A DNA stretch of 64,000 bases. Origin: Sphingomonas sp. Leaf407. GTDB taxonomy: Bacteria > Pseudomonadota > Alphaproteobacteria > Sphingomonadales > Sphingomonadaceae. A model generated the notes under the pieces. The model was not told the origin of the DNA. It worked only from the letters and a program-made list of their open reading frames with translations, and ran no database searches. The position numbers were made by a program, and so were the translations under genes. Below, one piece after another: positions 45,307-54,595 of the stretch. The stretch covers positions 112,094 to 176,093 of the forward strand of contig NZ_LMQO01000005.1 in NCBI RefSeq assembly GCF_001425385.1, read 5' to 3'. The stretch's first letter is position 1; the number at the start of each line of letters is the position of its first letter.

Positions 45307-46884
45307 TCAGAACGCCAGCGGCATCGCCGTCTTGACGCCGGGCAGCGCGCGGACCTTCGCGATCAGCTCGGGCGTCACCGCATCGTCGAGCGACAGCAGC
45401 ACGATCGCCTCGCCACCCGCTTCGCGGCGGCCGAGGTGGAAGGTGCCGATGTTGACGCCCGCCTCACCCAGCGCGGTGCCGATGCGGCCGATGAAGCCCG
45501 GCGCGTCCTCGTTGACCACATACAACATGTGGCCCGCCAGATCGGCCTCGACCTTGATGCCGAACAGCTCAACGAGGCGCGGCTGGGCGTTGCCGAATAA
45601 CGTGCCCGCGACCGAGCGTTCGCCGGCCTCGGTCTTGAGGCTGACCCGGACCAGCGTGTGGTAATCGCCCTCGCGATCGTTGCGGACCTCGCGCACCTCG
45701 ATCCCGCGCTCTTTCGCAAGGAACGGGGCGTTGACCATGTTCACCGTGTCCGACTGGACGCGGAGGAACCCGGCGAGCACCGCGCCGACGACCGGCTTCT
45801 GGTTCAGCTCGGCGGCGGCGCCTTCGCTATGCACTGACACGCGCGCGATCGCGCCGGTAGTGAGCTGGCCCACGAGGCTACCCAGCTTTTCGGCCAGCGC
45901 CATGTACGGCTTCAACCGCGGCGCTTCCTCGGCCGACAGCGAGGGCATGTTGAGCGCGTTGGTGACGCCGCCCGACACGAGGTAATCGGCCATCTGCTCG
46001 GCGACCTGGATCGCGACATTGACCTGCGCCTCGCTGGTCGACGCGCCCAGATGCGGGGTCGAGATGAAGTTCGGCGTGTTGAACAACGGCGAATCCTTGG
46101 CCGGCTCGGTCTGGAACACGTCGAGCGCCGCCCCGCCGACCTGGCCCGAATCGAGCGCTGCCTTGAGCGCCGCCTCGTCGATCAGCCCGCCGCGTGCGCA
46201 ATTGATGATCCGCACGCCCTTCTTGGTCTTGGCGAGATTCTCGGCCGACAGGATGCCCCGGGTCTGGTCGGTCAGCGGCGTGTGCAGCGTGATGAAATCG
46301 GCACGCGCCAGCAACTGGTCCAGTTCGACCTTCTCGACGCCGATTTCCATCGCGCGTTCCGGCGACAGGAACGGATCGAAGGCGATGACCTTCATTTTGA
46401 GGCCCTGCGCGCGGTCGGCGACGATCGAACCGATGTTGCCGGCACCGATCAGCCCCAGCGTCTTGGCGGTCAGCTCGACCCCCATGAAGCGGTTCTTCTC
46501 CCACTTGCCCGCCTGGGTCGAGGCATCGGCCTCGGGCAACTGGCGCGCAAGCGCGAACATCAGCGCGATGGCGTGTTCGGCGGTGGTGATCGAGTTGCCG
46601 AACGGCGTGTTCATCACGACGACACCGGCGGCCGAGGCGGCGGGAATGTCGACGTTGTCGACGCCGATGCCGGCGCGGCCGACGACCTTCAGGTTGGTCG
46701 CGGCGGACAAGATGTCCTTCGTCACCCTGGTCGAGCTGCGGATGGCGAGGCCATCATAGTTGCCGATGATCGCTTTGAGCTCTTCGGGCGTCTTGCCGGT
46801 GATCTCGTCCACCTCGACCCCGCGTTCGCGGAAAATCTGGGCGGCTTTCGGGTCCATCTTGTCGGAAATCAGAACTTTGGGCAT
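45307..46884 (-). CDS. serA: D-3-phosphoglycerate dehydrogenase
   Basis: First enzyme of the phosphorylated serine pathway. The 525-residue product has the NAD site TLGLIGAGNIGSIVADRAQG near 145, catalytic Arg in NCARGGLIDE near 233 and the Glu-His pair region NTPNFISTPHLGAST. An intervening domain (about 310-450) is followed by a C-terminal ACT domain (HMLYVVNEDAPGFIGRIGTAL), the usual site of serine feedback. The ATG at 46884 is the conserved start (MPKVLISDK). It lies downstream of serC on the same strand, with a repeat in the 125-bp gap. Confidence 0.96.
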   Translation of the reverse strand: MPKVLISDKMDPKAAQIFRERGVEVDEITGKTPEELKAIIGNYDGLAIRSSTRVTKDILSAATNLKVVGRAGIGVDNVDIPAASAAGVVVMNTPFGNSITTAEHAIALMFALARQLPEADASTQAGKWEKNRFMGVELTAKTLGLIGAGNIGSIVADRAQGLKMKVIAFDPFLSPERAMEIGVEKVELDQLLARADFITLHTPLTDQTRGILSAENLAKTKKGVRIINCARGGLIDEAALKAALDSGQVGGAALDVFQTEPAKDSPLFNTPNFISTPHLGASTSEAQVNVAIQVAEQMADYLVSGGVTNALNMPSLSAEEAPRLKPYMALAEKLGSLVGQLTTGAIARVSVHSEGAAAELNQKPVVGAVLAGFLRVQSDTVNMVNAPFLAKERGIEVREVRNDREGDYHTLVRVSLKTEAGERSVAGTLFGNAQPRLVELFGIKVEADLAGHMLYVVNEDAPGFIGRIGTALGEAGVNIGTFHLGRREAGGEAIVLLSLDDAVTPELIAKVRALPGVKTAMPLAF

Positions 46885-46896
46885 GTCAAATTCCTT

Positions 46897-47008
46897 CTCC
46901 CTCTCCCCTTCAGGGGGAGAGGGCCGGGGAGAGGGCAATGCGGGGAGCCGGCGAAGAGGGTGCGTGACAGCCCCTCTCCCAACCCTCTCCCCTGAAGGGG
47001 AGAGGGCT
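46897..47008. repeat. Inverted-repeat element inside the serC-serA gap
   Basis: Two hairpin units face each other: CCCTCTCCCC / GGGGAGAGGG at 46899-46923 and again at 46983-47006, each with a 4-5 nt loop. The segments between them also pair in part. The element fills nearly all of the gap between serC and serA and ends right at the serC stop codon. It is similar in design to the 31112-31220 element, though not in exact sequence. Confidence 0.8.
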
Positions 47009-47009
47009 T

Positions 47010-48140
47010 TTAAGCCGCCTTTGCGGTTGCGTAGGCCCAGTCGAGCCACGGTCCGAGCGCCTCGACATCTGCGGTGTCGACGGTCGCGCCGCACCAGATG
47101 CGCAGGCCGGCCGGCGCATCGCGGTATCCCGCGACGTCATACGCCGCGCCTTCAGCTTCGAGCAGCGACGCCATCTTCTTGATGAGTGCCTCGTCGGCAC
47201 CCTCGACGGTCAGGCAGACGCTGGTCTTCGACCGCGTCGCCGGATCGGCGGCGAGATGGCCCAGCCAGTCGCGGTCCTCGACGATCCGGTCGAGCGCCGC
47301 GGCATTGGCATCGCTGCGCGCGATCAGGCCACCCGTACCGAGCGACTTGGCCCATTCGAGGCTGAAGATCGCATCCTCGACCGCCAGCATCGACGGGGTG
47401 TTGATCGTCTCGCCCTTGAACACGCCTTCGGTCAGCTTGCCCTTCGACACCAGCCGGAAGACCTTGGGCAGCGGCCATGCCGGGGTATGGGTTTCGAGCC
47501 GTTCGACCGCGCGCGGGCCGAGGATCAGCACGCCATGCGCGCCCTCGCCGCCCAGCACCTTCTGCCACGAGAAGGTCGCGACGTCGATCTTGGCCCAGTC
47601 GATGTCATAGGCGAACACGCCCGAGGTCGCGTCGGCGAACGACAGGCCCTCGCGATCGGCGGGAATGAAATCGGCGTTGGGAACGCGCACGCCGCTGGTG
47701 GTGCCGTTCCAGGTGAACAGCACGTCGCTGGTCCAGTCGATCGCCGACAGGTCGGGCAACTGGCCATACTCGGCGCGCACGACGGTGGGGTCGATCTTCA
47801 ACTGCTTGACCGCGTCCGTGACCCAGCCCTCGCCGAAGCTTTCCCACGCGAGCGCGGTGACGGGGCGTGCGCCCAGCATCGTCCACATCGCCATTTCGAA
47901 CGCGCCGGTGTCCGATCCGGGGACGATGCCGATACGGTGGGTGTCGGGCAGGTCGAGCAACTCGCGCATCAGGTCGATGCAATATTGCAGCCGCTGCTTG
48001 CCGATCTTGGAACGGTGCGAGCGCCCGAGGCTCGCCGGGTTCAGTCGCTCGGCCGACCAGCCGGGCGGCTTGGCGCAGGGGCCGGACGAGAAATAGGGAC
48101 GCGCGGGGGTCGTGGCCGGTTTCGGCGGCAGGTCGGTCAT
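47010..48140 (-). CDS. serC: Phosphoserine aminotransferase
   Basis: PLP-dependent enzyme that converts 3-phosphohydroxypyruvate to phosphoserine. The 376-residue product starts with YFSSGPCAKPPGW, the alphaproteobacterial SerC opening. The PLP lysine lies in FSWQKVLGGEGAHGV near residue 195, and NGTTSGVRVP and DATSGVFAYDIDW are conserved active-site stretches. The enzyme acts right after SerA in the serine pathway. A predicted serC leader RNA precedes the gene (48147-48199). Confidence 0.95.
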   Translation of the reverse strand: MTDLPPKPATTPARPYFSSGPCAKPPGWSAERLNPASLGRSHRSKIGKQRLQYCIDLMRELLDLPDTHRIGIVPGSDTGAFEMAMWTMLGARPVTALAWESFGEGWVTDAVKQLKIDPTVVRAEYGQLPDLSAIDWTSDVLFTWNGTTSGVRVPNADFIPADREGLSFADATSGVFAYDIDWAKIDVATFSWQKVLGGEGAHGVLILGPRAVERLETHTPAWPLPKVFRLVSKGKLTEGVFKGETINTPSMLAVEDAIFSLEWAKSLGTGGLIARSDANAAALDRIVEDRDWLGHLAADPATRSKTSVCLTVEGADEALIKKMASLLEAEGAAYDVAGYRDAPAGLRIWCGATVDTADVEALGPWLDWAYATAKAA

Positions 48141-48146
48141 GTCAGT

Positions 48147-48199
48147 CTCTCCTCACAGAGAGCACGCGCTGCGTTGGGACAGCGTGGCCCGCCGAGGCC
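48147..48199 (-). ncRNA. serC leader RNA motif
   Basis: On the minus strand, upstream of serC, the leader folds into successive stems: GGCC/GGCC (48186-48199), CACGCTG pairing with CAGCGCGTG (48163-48186, with a bulge) and CTCTC/GAGAG (48147-48162). The last stem carries the GAGGAGAG ribosome-binding region, so it could hide translation start signals. A conserved serC RNA motif is known upstream of serC in alphaproteobacteria (described with suhB, ybhL and speF motifs). The match here is by position and shape, not by covariance search. Confidence 0.55.
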
Positions 48200-48332
48200 C
48201 CTAACGATGTTGCGCGGAGCCCGCAAGCCGCGATTGGATCGTGCGTGATGGTGCAAAAGGATGGTTGGCATAGTGGAACCGGTAGTAGCCTTGCTGCGTT
48301 GCGGCTAATCTGGATCAACTGGATTGCGCACC

Positions 48333-48764
48333 ATGACGATGCCTACCGTCCTGATCGTCGAAGACGAGATGCTGGTCGCGACCGATCTGGAAGCGTCGCT
48401 GGAAGAACTTGGCTATCGTCCGGTCGGCATCGCCGCCGACATGCCCAAGGCGGCGCAACTGGCACAGATGCGCCCCGATGTCGCGCTGGTCGATTGCAAC
48501 CTGCGCGACGGGCTGACCGGTCCGCAGATCGGGCGGATGCTGGGCTGTACCTATGGCACCACCGTCATTTTCCTGACCGCCAATCCGCGCCTGCTCGAAG
48601 GCGGCGTGGAGGGGACGCTGGGCGTCGTGTCCAAGCCGTGCGGATATGATTCGGTCGGCCAGATCGTCGAGTTCGCCGTGCGCGCCCGCGCCGGCGATCG
48701 CAGCGCTCCGCCGATGGGCATGAAGCTGTTCGGCGCGACCGAACCCGTGGCGCTGCACGCTTAA
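48333..48764 (+). CDS. Single-domain response regulator receiver
   Basis: A 143-residue receiver with no output domain. The acidic pocket VEDEM, the phosphoacceptor Asp in VALVDCNLRDG (near residue 55), the conserved Thr in VIFLTAN and the Lys in VVSKPCG are all present. It probably passes phosphate to or from other proteins or acts as a sink. No kinase is adjacent; the HWE kinase at 41918 is the nearest. The start at ATG 48333 is preferred over TTG 48324. Confidence 0.88.
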   Translation: MTMPTVLIVEDEMLVATDLEASLEELGYRPVGIAADMPKAAQLAQMRPDVALVDCNLRDGLTGPQIGRMLGCTYGTTVIFLTANPRLLEGGVEGTLGVVSKPCGYDSVGQIVEFAVRARAGDRSAPPMGMKLFGATEPVALHA

Positions 48765-48841
48765 CGACACGTTCAGCCGTCCGGGCGCATCGGCGGCGCG
48801 TATCCGTTGACCGGCCGGGAGCACCCGCCGATAAGGAAGCC

Positions 48842-50200
48842 ATGACGCGCCTGCTCGGTGGCCTCGGAGCCGCTCTCCTCCTGTTCGCGCAACCCGCCGC
48901 CGCGCAGTCGATGCTGCGCGATGCCGAGACGGAGGCGCTGCTGAACGACATGGCGCGCCCGATCGCGGTCACCGCCGGGCTCGATCCGCGCAACTTCAAC
49001 GTCGTGCTGTTGCAGGACAAGTCGATCAACGCCTTCGTCGCCGGTGGGCAGACGGTGTATCTTCATTCAGGCCTGATCGACGCCGCCGACGACGCCAACG
49101 AGGTGCAGGGCGTCATTGCGCACGAGATCGGCCATATCGTCGGTGGGCACGTACCGCTCGCCGGACGCGGCATGGCCCCGGCGACCGGCATCACCATCGT
49201 CAGCCTGCTGCTCGGCGTCGCGGCGATGGCGGCGGGCGCGGGCGAAGCCGGCGCGGGCATCCTCGCCGCCGGGCAACAGGCGGCGATGGGCAGCTACCTC
49301 TCGTTCAGCCGGACGCAGGAAAGCGCGGCCGACGCCGCCGGCAGCCGCTTCCTGCGCAATGCCGACGTGTCGGGCCAAGGGATGCTGGACTTCTTCAAGA
49401 AGCTCCAGAACATGGAATATCGCCTCGCGATCCCGCAGGACAACAGCTACCAGCGCACCCACCCGCTGACCGGCGAGCGCATCGCCAACCTGACCGGCGA
49501 CGTCACCGCCTCGCCATCGTTCCGCAAGGCGACCGATCCGGCGCTCGAACTGCGCTTCAAGCGGGTGCAGGCCAAGCTGCGCGGTTATGTCAGCGATCCC
49601 AAGGACACGTTGCGTCGTTATCCCGCCAGCGACCAGAGCGTGATGGCGCATTACGCCCGCGCCTATGCCTATCACAAATCGGGCTACCCCGAGCAGGCGG
49701 CGGCCGAGACGCTGGCGCTGGTGAAGGCCCAGCCCGACGATCCCTATTTCCTCGAACTCGAAGGGCAGATCCTGCTCGAATCGGGCAAGCCCAGGGATGC
49801 GCTGGCGGCGCTGCGCGAGGCGACCGAGCGGACCCGGTCGTCGCCGCTGATCGCCGCGACCTTCGGCCATGCGCTGATCGCGACCGAGGACCCCGCACTC
49901 CTGCCAGAAGCCGAACGGGTGTTGAAACAGGCGATCGCGCGCGACGGCCAGAACCCGCTGGCATGGTATCAGCTATCGATCCTCTACGAACGGCGCGGCG
50001 ATCCGGCGCGGGTGGCGCTGGCGATGGCCGAATATGCGTCGCTGTCGGGCGACAACGGCATGGCGCTGGCAAGCGCCAGCCGCGCGCTGGCGCTGTTGCC
50101 ACAAGGGTCGTCGGATTGGGTTCGGGCACAGGACATTCAGATGACGTCGCAGACCGCCGCGGAGGAAGAACGCCGCAACCGCCGCCGGAGCGGCCGTTGA
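48842..50200 (+). CDS. M48-family metalloprotease with TPR region (BepA-like)
   Basis: A 452-residue exported zinc protease. The signal peptide ends near AAAQS; the zinc motif HEIGH is at residues 94-98 within VIAHEIGHIVGGH; a second Glu follows in ESAADAAGSRFL near 160. The C-terminal half (about 270-430) has TPR-like repeats (VMAHYARAYAYHKSGYPEQAA). BepA in E. coli removes stalled outer-membrane proteins and helps LptD assembly. The stop overlaps the next gene, which encodes a thiol-disulfide protein. RBS TAAGGAAG precedes the start. Confidence 0.9.
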   Translation: MTRLLGGLGAALLLFAQPAAAQSMLRDAETEALLNDMARPIAVTAGLDPRNFNVVLLQDKSINAFVAGGQTVYLHSGLIDAADDANEVQGVIAHEIGHIVGGHVPLAGRGMAPATGITIVSLLLGVAAMAAGAGEAGAGILAAGQQAAMGSYLSFSRTQESAADAAGSRFLRNADVSGQGMLDFFKKLQNMEYRLAIPQDNSYQRTHPLTGERIANLTGDVTASPSFRKATDPALELRFKRVQAKLRGYVSDPKDTLRRYPASDQSVMAHYARAYAYHKSGYPEQAAAETLALVKAQPDDPYFLELEGQILLESGKPRDALAALREATERTRSSPLIAATFGHALIATEDPALLPEAERVLKQAIARDGQNPLAWYQLSILYERRGDPARVALAMAEYASLSGDNGMALASASRALALLPQGSSDWVRAQDIQMTSQTAAEEERRNRRRSGR

Positions 50201-50928
50201 TGCGCGGCGCGATCGGACAGGGCGTCATGATCCTCGTCGCAGGCCTGGCCGGGGCGGGCGGCGCGATCCTTGCACAGCGGGGAACGGCCGGCCGTGCCGT
50301 GACCGAGACAGTGGTCCGCGACTATATCCTCGCCAACCCGGAAATCCTACCCGAAGCCATGCGCCGGTTGCAGGCGAAGGAAGCGGGCAAGACGGTGGCG
50401 GCCAATCGCGCAGCGATCGTCGAGCCGTTTCCCGGCGCGATCGCCGGCAACCCCAACGGCGACGTCAGCGTCGTCGCCTATCTCGACTATGCCTGCGGCT
50501 TCTGCCGCGCCAGCCTGCCGGCGATCACCGGGCTGATCGCCAGCGATCCGAACGTGCGTATCGTCTATCGCGAACTGCCGATCCTGTCGCCCGACAGTCG
50601 CAGCGCGGCGCAGATGGCGCTGGCCGCCGCGACGCAGGGCAGGTTCAAGCCGTTCCACGACGCGCTCTACGCCGCCGGGCGGGTCGACGCCGCATCGATC
50701 GCGCGCGCGGCGCAAGTCGCCGGACTCGACCAGAGCGCGGCGCGCGCGACCGCGAACGGCACGCAGGTGAGCGGCGAGATCGAGCGCAACCTCAAGACCG
50801 CGTCGCTGCTGGGCTTCACCGGCACGCCGTCATGGGTGGTCGGCGATCAGGTGCTCGGCGGCGCGCAGACGTTGCAGGGGCTACAGGCGGCGGTGGCCGA
50901 GGCGCGCAAGGCGAAAACCGGGGCATGA
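50200..50928 (+). CDS. DsbA-family thioredoxin-like protein
   Basis: A 242-residue exported oxidoreductase. A short N-terminal hydrophobic segment (about residues 8-26) is an anchor or signal. The active-site motif CGFC is at residues 99-102 in [11 protein letters not shown], and the cis-Pro region is [11 protein letters not shown] near 210. An N-terminal ScsC-like helical section ([19 protein letters not shown]) precedes the fold. It may oxidise or shuffle disulfides in the same proteins handled by the M48 protease. Start ATG 50200 overlaps the stop of the protease gene. Confidence 0.9.
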   Translation: MRGAIGQGVMILVAGLAGAGGAILAQRGTAGRAVTETVVRDYILANPEILPEAMRRLQAKEAGKTVAANRAAIVEPFPGAIAGNPNGDVSVVAYLDYACGFCRASLPAITGLIASDPNVRIVYRELPILSPDSRSAAQMALAAATQGRFKPFHDALYAAGRVDAASIARAAQVAGLDQSAARATANGTQVSGEIERNLKTASLLGFTGTPSWVVGDQVLGGAQTLQGLQAAVAEARKAKTGA

Positions 50929-52022
50929 CCGGCTGGACGCGGCGCGCCACGCTCGCCGGCCTTGGTGCCGCGAGTGCGACACCACTGCTCGGCGCGCCCG
51001 CGAAGGCGGGGCCGTTCGTCGATTCGCTCAGCTTCCTGCCCGACGATCTGGCCGACATCACCCGCGCCGGGCTTGGCGCGATGATCGCCGATGTGTCGGA
51101 AGTGGAGGAAATCCGCGATGCGGCGGGGACACCGCGCTATCTGCGCGGCTTCCGCGTCAACGACGCCGCGCTCGACAAGGCGGTGGCGCGGCTGGCCGAT
51201 TCGCCGCACGCCTATGTCGCGCTGAAAGGGAGCGACATCGGCACGCGGCCGGGGTGCGCCATCTTCCTGCAATTCCAGTCGACCGAGACGGTCGGCGACG
51301 ACCTGACCCAGATCGCGCGGTTTCATGCGAAGGGGCTGCGCGTCCTGCAATTCACCCATCACAACGACAACGCCTTTGCCGGTGGCGCGTTGCAGCGAGT
51401 GCAGAGCGGCCTCACCCCGCTCGGCCGGGCGGGGCTGGCCGAGATGAACCGGCTGCGCATCCTGCCCGACGTCAGCCACGGGTCGGACGCGACGATGCTG
51501 GAGGCGGCGCGCGCCTCGACCACGCCGATCGCGCTCAGCCATGGCGCGGCGCGCGCGATCGTCGACCATCCACGCTGCGCGCCCGACAGCGTGATTCGCG
51601 CCATCGCCGATCGAGGCGGGGTGATGGGCGTGTTCATGATGAGCTTCTGGCTCACCCGCCGCGCGGTGCCGACCGTCGCCGACTATGTCACGCAGGTCCG
51701 CCACGTCGCGAAGGTCGGCGGGATCGGCGCGGTCGGCGTCGCCAACGACTTTCCGATGGGTGGTCAGGCGAACCTGCTCAAACTGAACAACGACAATGCG
51801 CGCGGCATCGGCGAATATCTCGACTGGTGGCGGGCGATGCGCGCCGAACGTATCCCCGGCTTCGACTGGACGCCGGCGCATGTCGTCATCCCGGCGCTCA
51901 ACCGGATCGACCGGATGCAGCGGATCGCCGATGCGCTGGGAAAGGCTGGCTTTGCCGCGCGCGAGGTCGACATGGTGATGGGCGGCAACTGGCGGCGATT
52001 GCTGACCGACGTGCTGGGGTAG
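50925..52022 (+). CDS. M19 membrane-dipeptidase-like protein with lost metal ligands
   Basis: A 365-residue exported protein with a twin-arginine-like N-terminus ([10 protein letters not shown]). The sequence follows the M19 renal-dipeptidase fold: [13 protein letters not shown] (His of the second metal pair), [13 protein letters not shown] (second His), the [11 protein letters not shown]sp region and the [10 protein letters not shown] end. The usual N-terminal HxD pair reads VDSLSFLP, and the Glu ligand stretch reads [11 protein letters not shown], so three of the metal ligands seem changed. It may be inactive, altered in metal, or a binding protein. Start ATG overlaps the DsbA-like stop. 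Confidence 0.82.
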   Translation: MTGWTRRATLAGLGAASATPLLGAPAKAGPFVDSLSFLPDDLADITRAGLGAMIADVSEVEEIRDAAGTPRYLRGFRVNDAALDKAVARLADSPHAYVALKGSDIGTRPGCAIFLQFQSTETVGDDLTQIARFHAKGLRVLQFTHHNDNAFAGGALQRVQSGLTPLGRAGLAEMNRLRILPDVSHGSDATMLEAARASTTPIALSHGAARAIVDHPRCAPDSVIRAIADRGGVMGVFMMSFWLTRRAVPTVADYVTQVRHVAKVGGIGAVGVANDFPMGGQANLLKLNNDNARGIGEYLDWWRAMRAERIPGFDWTPAHVVIPALNRIDRMQRIADALGKAGFAAREVDMVMGGNWRRLLTDVLG

Positions 52023-52075
52023 GAGTCGGGGCTAAACGCCTTTCCCCGGTAATCGAATCATGGGACAAGCCGCCC

Positions 52076-53011
52076 ATGGACCCCATTCTTTCGATCCGTG
52101 GCGTCGCCAAGACCTATGCGTCGGGCACGGTCGCGCTGTCGCCGATCGACCTCGACATCGCCAAGGGGGAGATCTTCGCGCTGCTCGGCCCCAATGGCGC
52201 GGGCAAGACGACGCTCATCAGCATCATCTGCGGCATCGTGACCGCCAGCGAGGGCACGATCACCGCCGCCGGGTTCGACACGGTGCGCGACTATCGCGAG
52301 ACGCGCACCCGGATCGGGCTGGTACCGCAGGAACTGCTGACCGATGCGTTCGAGACGGTGATGGCCACCGTTACCTTCTCGCGCCGGTTGTTCGGGCGGC
52401 ACGGCGATCCGGCATTCATCGAGAAGCTGCTGCGCGACCTGACGCTGTGGGACAAGCGCAATGCGAAGATGACCGAATTGTCGGGCGGCATGAAACGCCG
52501 GGTGATGATCGCCAAGGCGCTCAGCCACGAGCCCGACATCCTGTTCCTCGACGAGCCGACCGCCGGGGTCGATGTGGAACTGCGCCGCGACATGTGGCGG
52601 CTGGTCCACGACCTGCGGGAACGTGGCGTCACCATCATCCTGACGACGCATTATATCGAGGAGGCCGAGGAGATGGCCGACCGCGTCGGCGTGATCGCTC
52701 GGGGCAAGCTGATCCTCGTCGAAGAAAAGTCCGCGCTGATGCGCAAGCTGGGCAAGAAGACGCTGACGCTGACGCTTGCCGACCCGATCGAGAGGGTGCC
52801 CGACACGCTGTCGCACTGGCCGCTGACGCTGACCGACGGGGGGCATGTGCTGACCTTCTCGTTCGATGCCACCGCCGAGGACAATGGCGTCCGCGCGCTG
52901 CTGCGCGCCGTCGACGAGGCGGGTGTCGCGTGGAAGGACATCGCGACGAAACAGTCGAGCCTCGAGGATATTTTCGTCGGGCTGGTCCATGAACAGGAGG
53001 GCCGGGCATGA
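52076..53011 (+). CDS. ABC transporter ATP-binding protein (ABC-2 type)
   Basis: A 311-residue ATPase. Walker [11 protein letters not shown] near 40, signature LSGGMKRRV near 138, Walker [13 protein letters not shown] near 158, and the H-loop [14 protein letters not shown] are present. The C-terminal extension after residue 230 is typical of drug or polysaccharide export ATPases. It partners the permease that follows with a 4-nt overlap (ATGA). Substrate unknown; multidrug or polymer exporters of the NodI/YadG type are close relatives. Confidence 0.93.
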   Translation: MDPILSIRGVAKTYASGTVALSPIDLDIAKGEIFALLGPNGAGKTTLISIICGIVTASEGTITAAGFDTVRDYRETRTRIGLVPQELLTDAFETVMATVTFSRRLFGRHGDPAFIEKLLRDLTLWDKRNAKMTELSGGMKRRVMIAKALSHEPDILFLDEPTAGVDVELRRDMWRLVHDLRERGVTIILTTHYIEEAEEMADRVGVIARGKLILVEEKSALMRKLGKKTLTLTLADPIERVPDTLSHWPLTLTDGGHVLTFSFDATAEDNGVRALLRAVDEAGVAWKDIATKQSSLEDIFVGLVHEQEGRA

Positions 53012-53775
53012 CGTTCAACTGGCACGGCGTGCTCGCCATCTATCGCTTCGAACTGGCACGGTTCGGGCGCACCATCTGGACCTCGCTGCTGACCCCGGTC
53101 ATCACCACCTCCCTCTATTTCGTGGTGTTCGGCACCGCGATCGGCAGCCGGATGAACGAGGTGTCCGGTGTCCCCTATGGCGCGTTCATCGTGCCGGGGC
53201 TGATGATGCTGACCATGCTGACCGAGAGCATCTTCAACGCCAGCTTCGGGATCTTCATGCCGAAATGGTCGGGGACGATCTACGAACTGCTCTCGGCGCC
53301 GGTCTCCACACTGGAGACGCTGGTCGGCTATGTCGGCGCGGCGGCGACCAAGTCGGTGATCGTCGCGCTGGTGATCTTCGCCACCGCGCATCTGTTCGTC
53401 GACGTGACGCTGGCGCATCCCCTGTGGGCCTTCGCCTATCTCCTCCTCGTCGCCGTGACCTTCTGCCTGTTCGGATTCATCCTCGGGCTATGGGCCAAGG
53501 GGTTCGAACAGTTGCAGGTGATCCCGCTGCTGGTGGTGACGCCGCTCACCTTCCTCGGCGGGGCATTTTATTCGATCGACATGCTGCCCGGCGTATGGCG
53601 GACGATCAGCCTGTTCAATCCGGTCGTCTATCTCATCAGCGGGTTCCGCTGGACCTTTTTCGGGACCGGCGACGTATCGGTCGCCGCCAGCCTTGGCGCG
53701 ACACTCGGCTTCCTGTGCCTGTGCGTCGCGGTCATCACCATGATCTTCCGCACCGGATGGCGGCTCAAGAAATAA
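53008..53775 (+). CDS. ABC-2 type transporter permease
   Basis: A 255-residue inner-membrane permease with about six hydrophobic segments (for example [46 protein letters not shown]). The ABC-2 signature appears in [36 protein letters not shown]. It forms a transporter with the preceding ATPase. Close relatives are YadH-like permeases. The substrate cannot be predicted from sequence. Confidence 0.92.
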   Translation: MTFNWHGVLAIYRFELARFGRTIWTSLLTPVITTSLYFVVFGTAIGSRMNEVSGVPYGAFIVPGLMMLTMLTESIFNASFGIFMPKWSGTIYELLSAPVSTLETLVGYVGAAATKSVIVALVIFATAHLFVDVTLAHPLWAFAYLLLVAVTFCLFGFILGLWAKGFEQLQVIPLLVVTPLTFLGGAFYSIDMLPGVWRTISLFNPVVYLISGFRWTFFGTGDVSVAASLGATLGFLCLCVAVITMIFRTGWRLKK

Positions 53776-53786
53776 GGACGCAGCCC

Positions 53787-54566
53787 ATGGACCTTGGAAT
53801 TGCCGGCCGGACCGCGATCGTCTGCGCCTCCAGTGCCGGACTCGGCCGGGCGTGCGCGCTGGAACTGGCGCGCGCGGGCGTGCATGTCGTGGTCAACGGG
53901 CGCAATGCGGCGAAACTGGCTGCGACGGCGGCGGAGATCCGGGCCGAGACCGGCGTGACCGTGACCGAAGTCGTCGCCGATCTTTCGACCGAGGCCGGCC
54001 GCGCGGCGCTGCTCGCCGCCTGCCCCGCCCCCGACATCCTCGTCAACAACAACGGCGGACCGCCGGTCCGGCCCTATACCGAGCTGGAGGCCGATGGCAT
54101 CCGTGCCGGGCTGGAAGCGAATTTCGTGACTCCCGCGCTGTTGTTGCAGGCGGTGCTGCCCGGCATGGTCGAGCGTGGCTTTGGCCGGGTGGTCAACATC
54201 ACTTCGGGATCGGTCAAGATGCCGCTTCCCGGACTCGACCTGTCGAGCGGCGCGCGGGCCGGGCTGACCGGGTTCGTCGCGGGAATCGCGCGTCAGGTGG
54301 CAGGCGCGAACGTGACGATCAATGCGCTGCTCCCCGGATCGTTCGACACCGCCCGCATCGCATCGATGAGCGAGGCGGCGGCGGCGAAAAACGGCACGAC
54401 GCCGGCCGAGGAAAAGGCGAATCGGGCGGAGACGATCCCGGCGAAGCGGATCGGCGATCCGGCGGAATTCGGCGCGGCCTGCGCGTTCCTGTGTTCGGCG
54501 CAGGCGGGGTTCATCACCGGGCAGAGCCTGCTGATCGATGGTGGGGCGTTTCCGGGAATTTTGTGA
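53787..54566 (+). CDS. SDR-family protein without the catalytic Tyr/Lys
   Basis: A 259-residue Rossmann protein. The nucleotide-binding motif is ASSAGLGRACALELARAG (a variant of GxxxGxG), and NNNGGPP near residue 87 and NITSGSVKMPLPG are SDR positions. The YxxxK pair expected after the catalytic Ser is absent; the sequence reads GLDLSSGARAGLTGF. The C-terminus has the usual GQSLLIDGGAF. Many bacteria have this subgroup with no defined reaction. It lies 11 nt after the permease gene and may be in the same transcript. ATG 53787 is the conserved start. Confidence 0.85.
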   Translation: MDLGIAGRTAIVCASSAGLGRACALELARAGVHVVVNGRNAAKLAATAAEIRAETGVTVTEVVADLSTEAGRAALLAACPAPDILVNNNGGPPVRPYTELEADGIRAGLEANFVTPALLLQAVLPGMVERGFGRVVNITSGSVKMPLPGLDLSSGARAGLTGFVAGIARQVAGANVTINALLPGSFDTARIASMSEAAAAKNGTTPAEEKANRAETIPAKRIGDPAEFGAACAFLCSAQAGFITGQSLLIDGGAFPGIL

Positions 54567-54595
54567 GGGCTGTGGTCACGCTGCAGCAGGAAACA

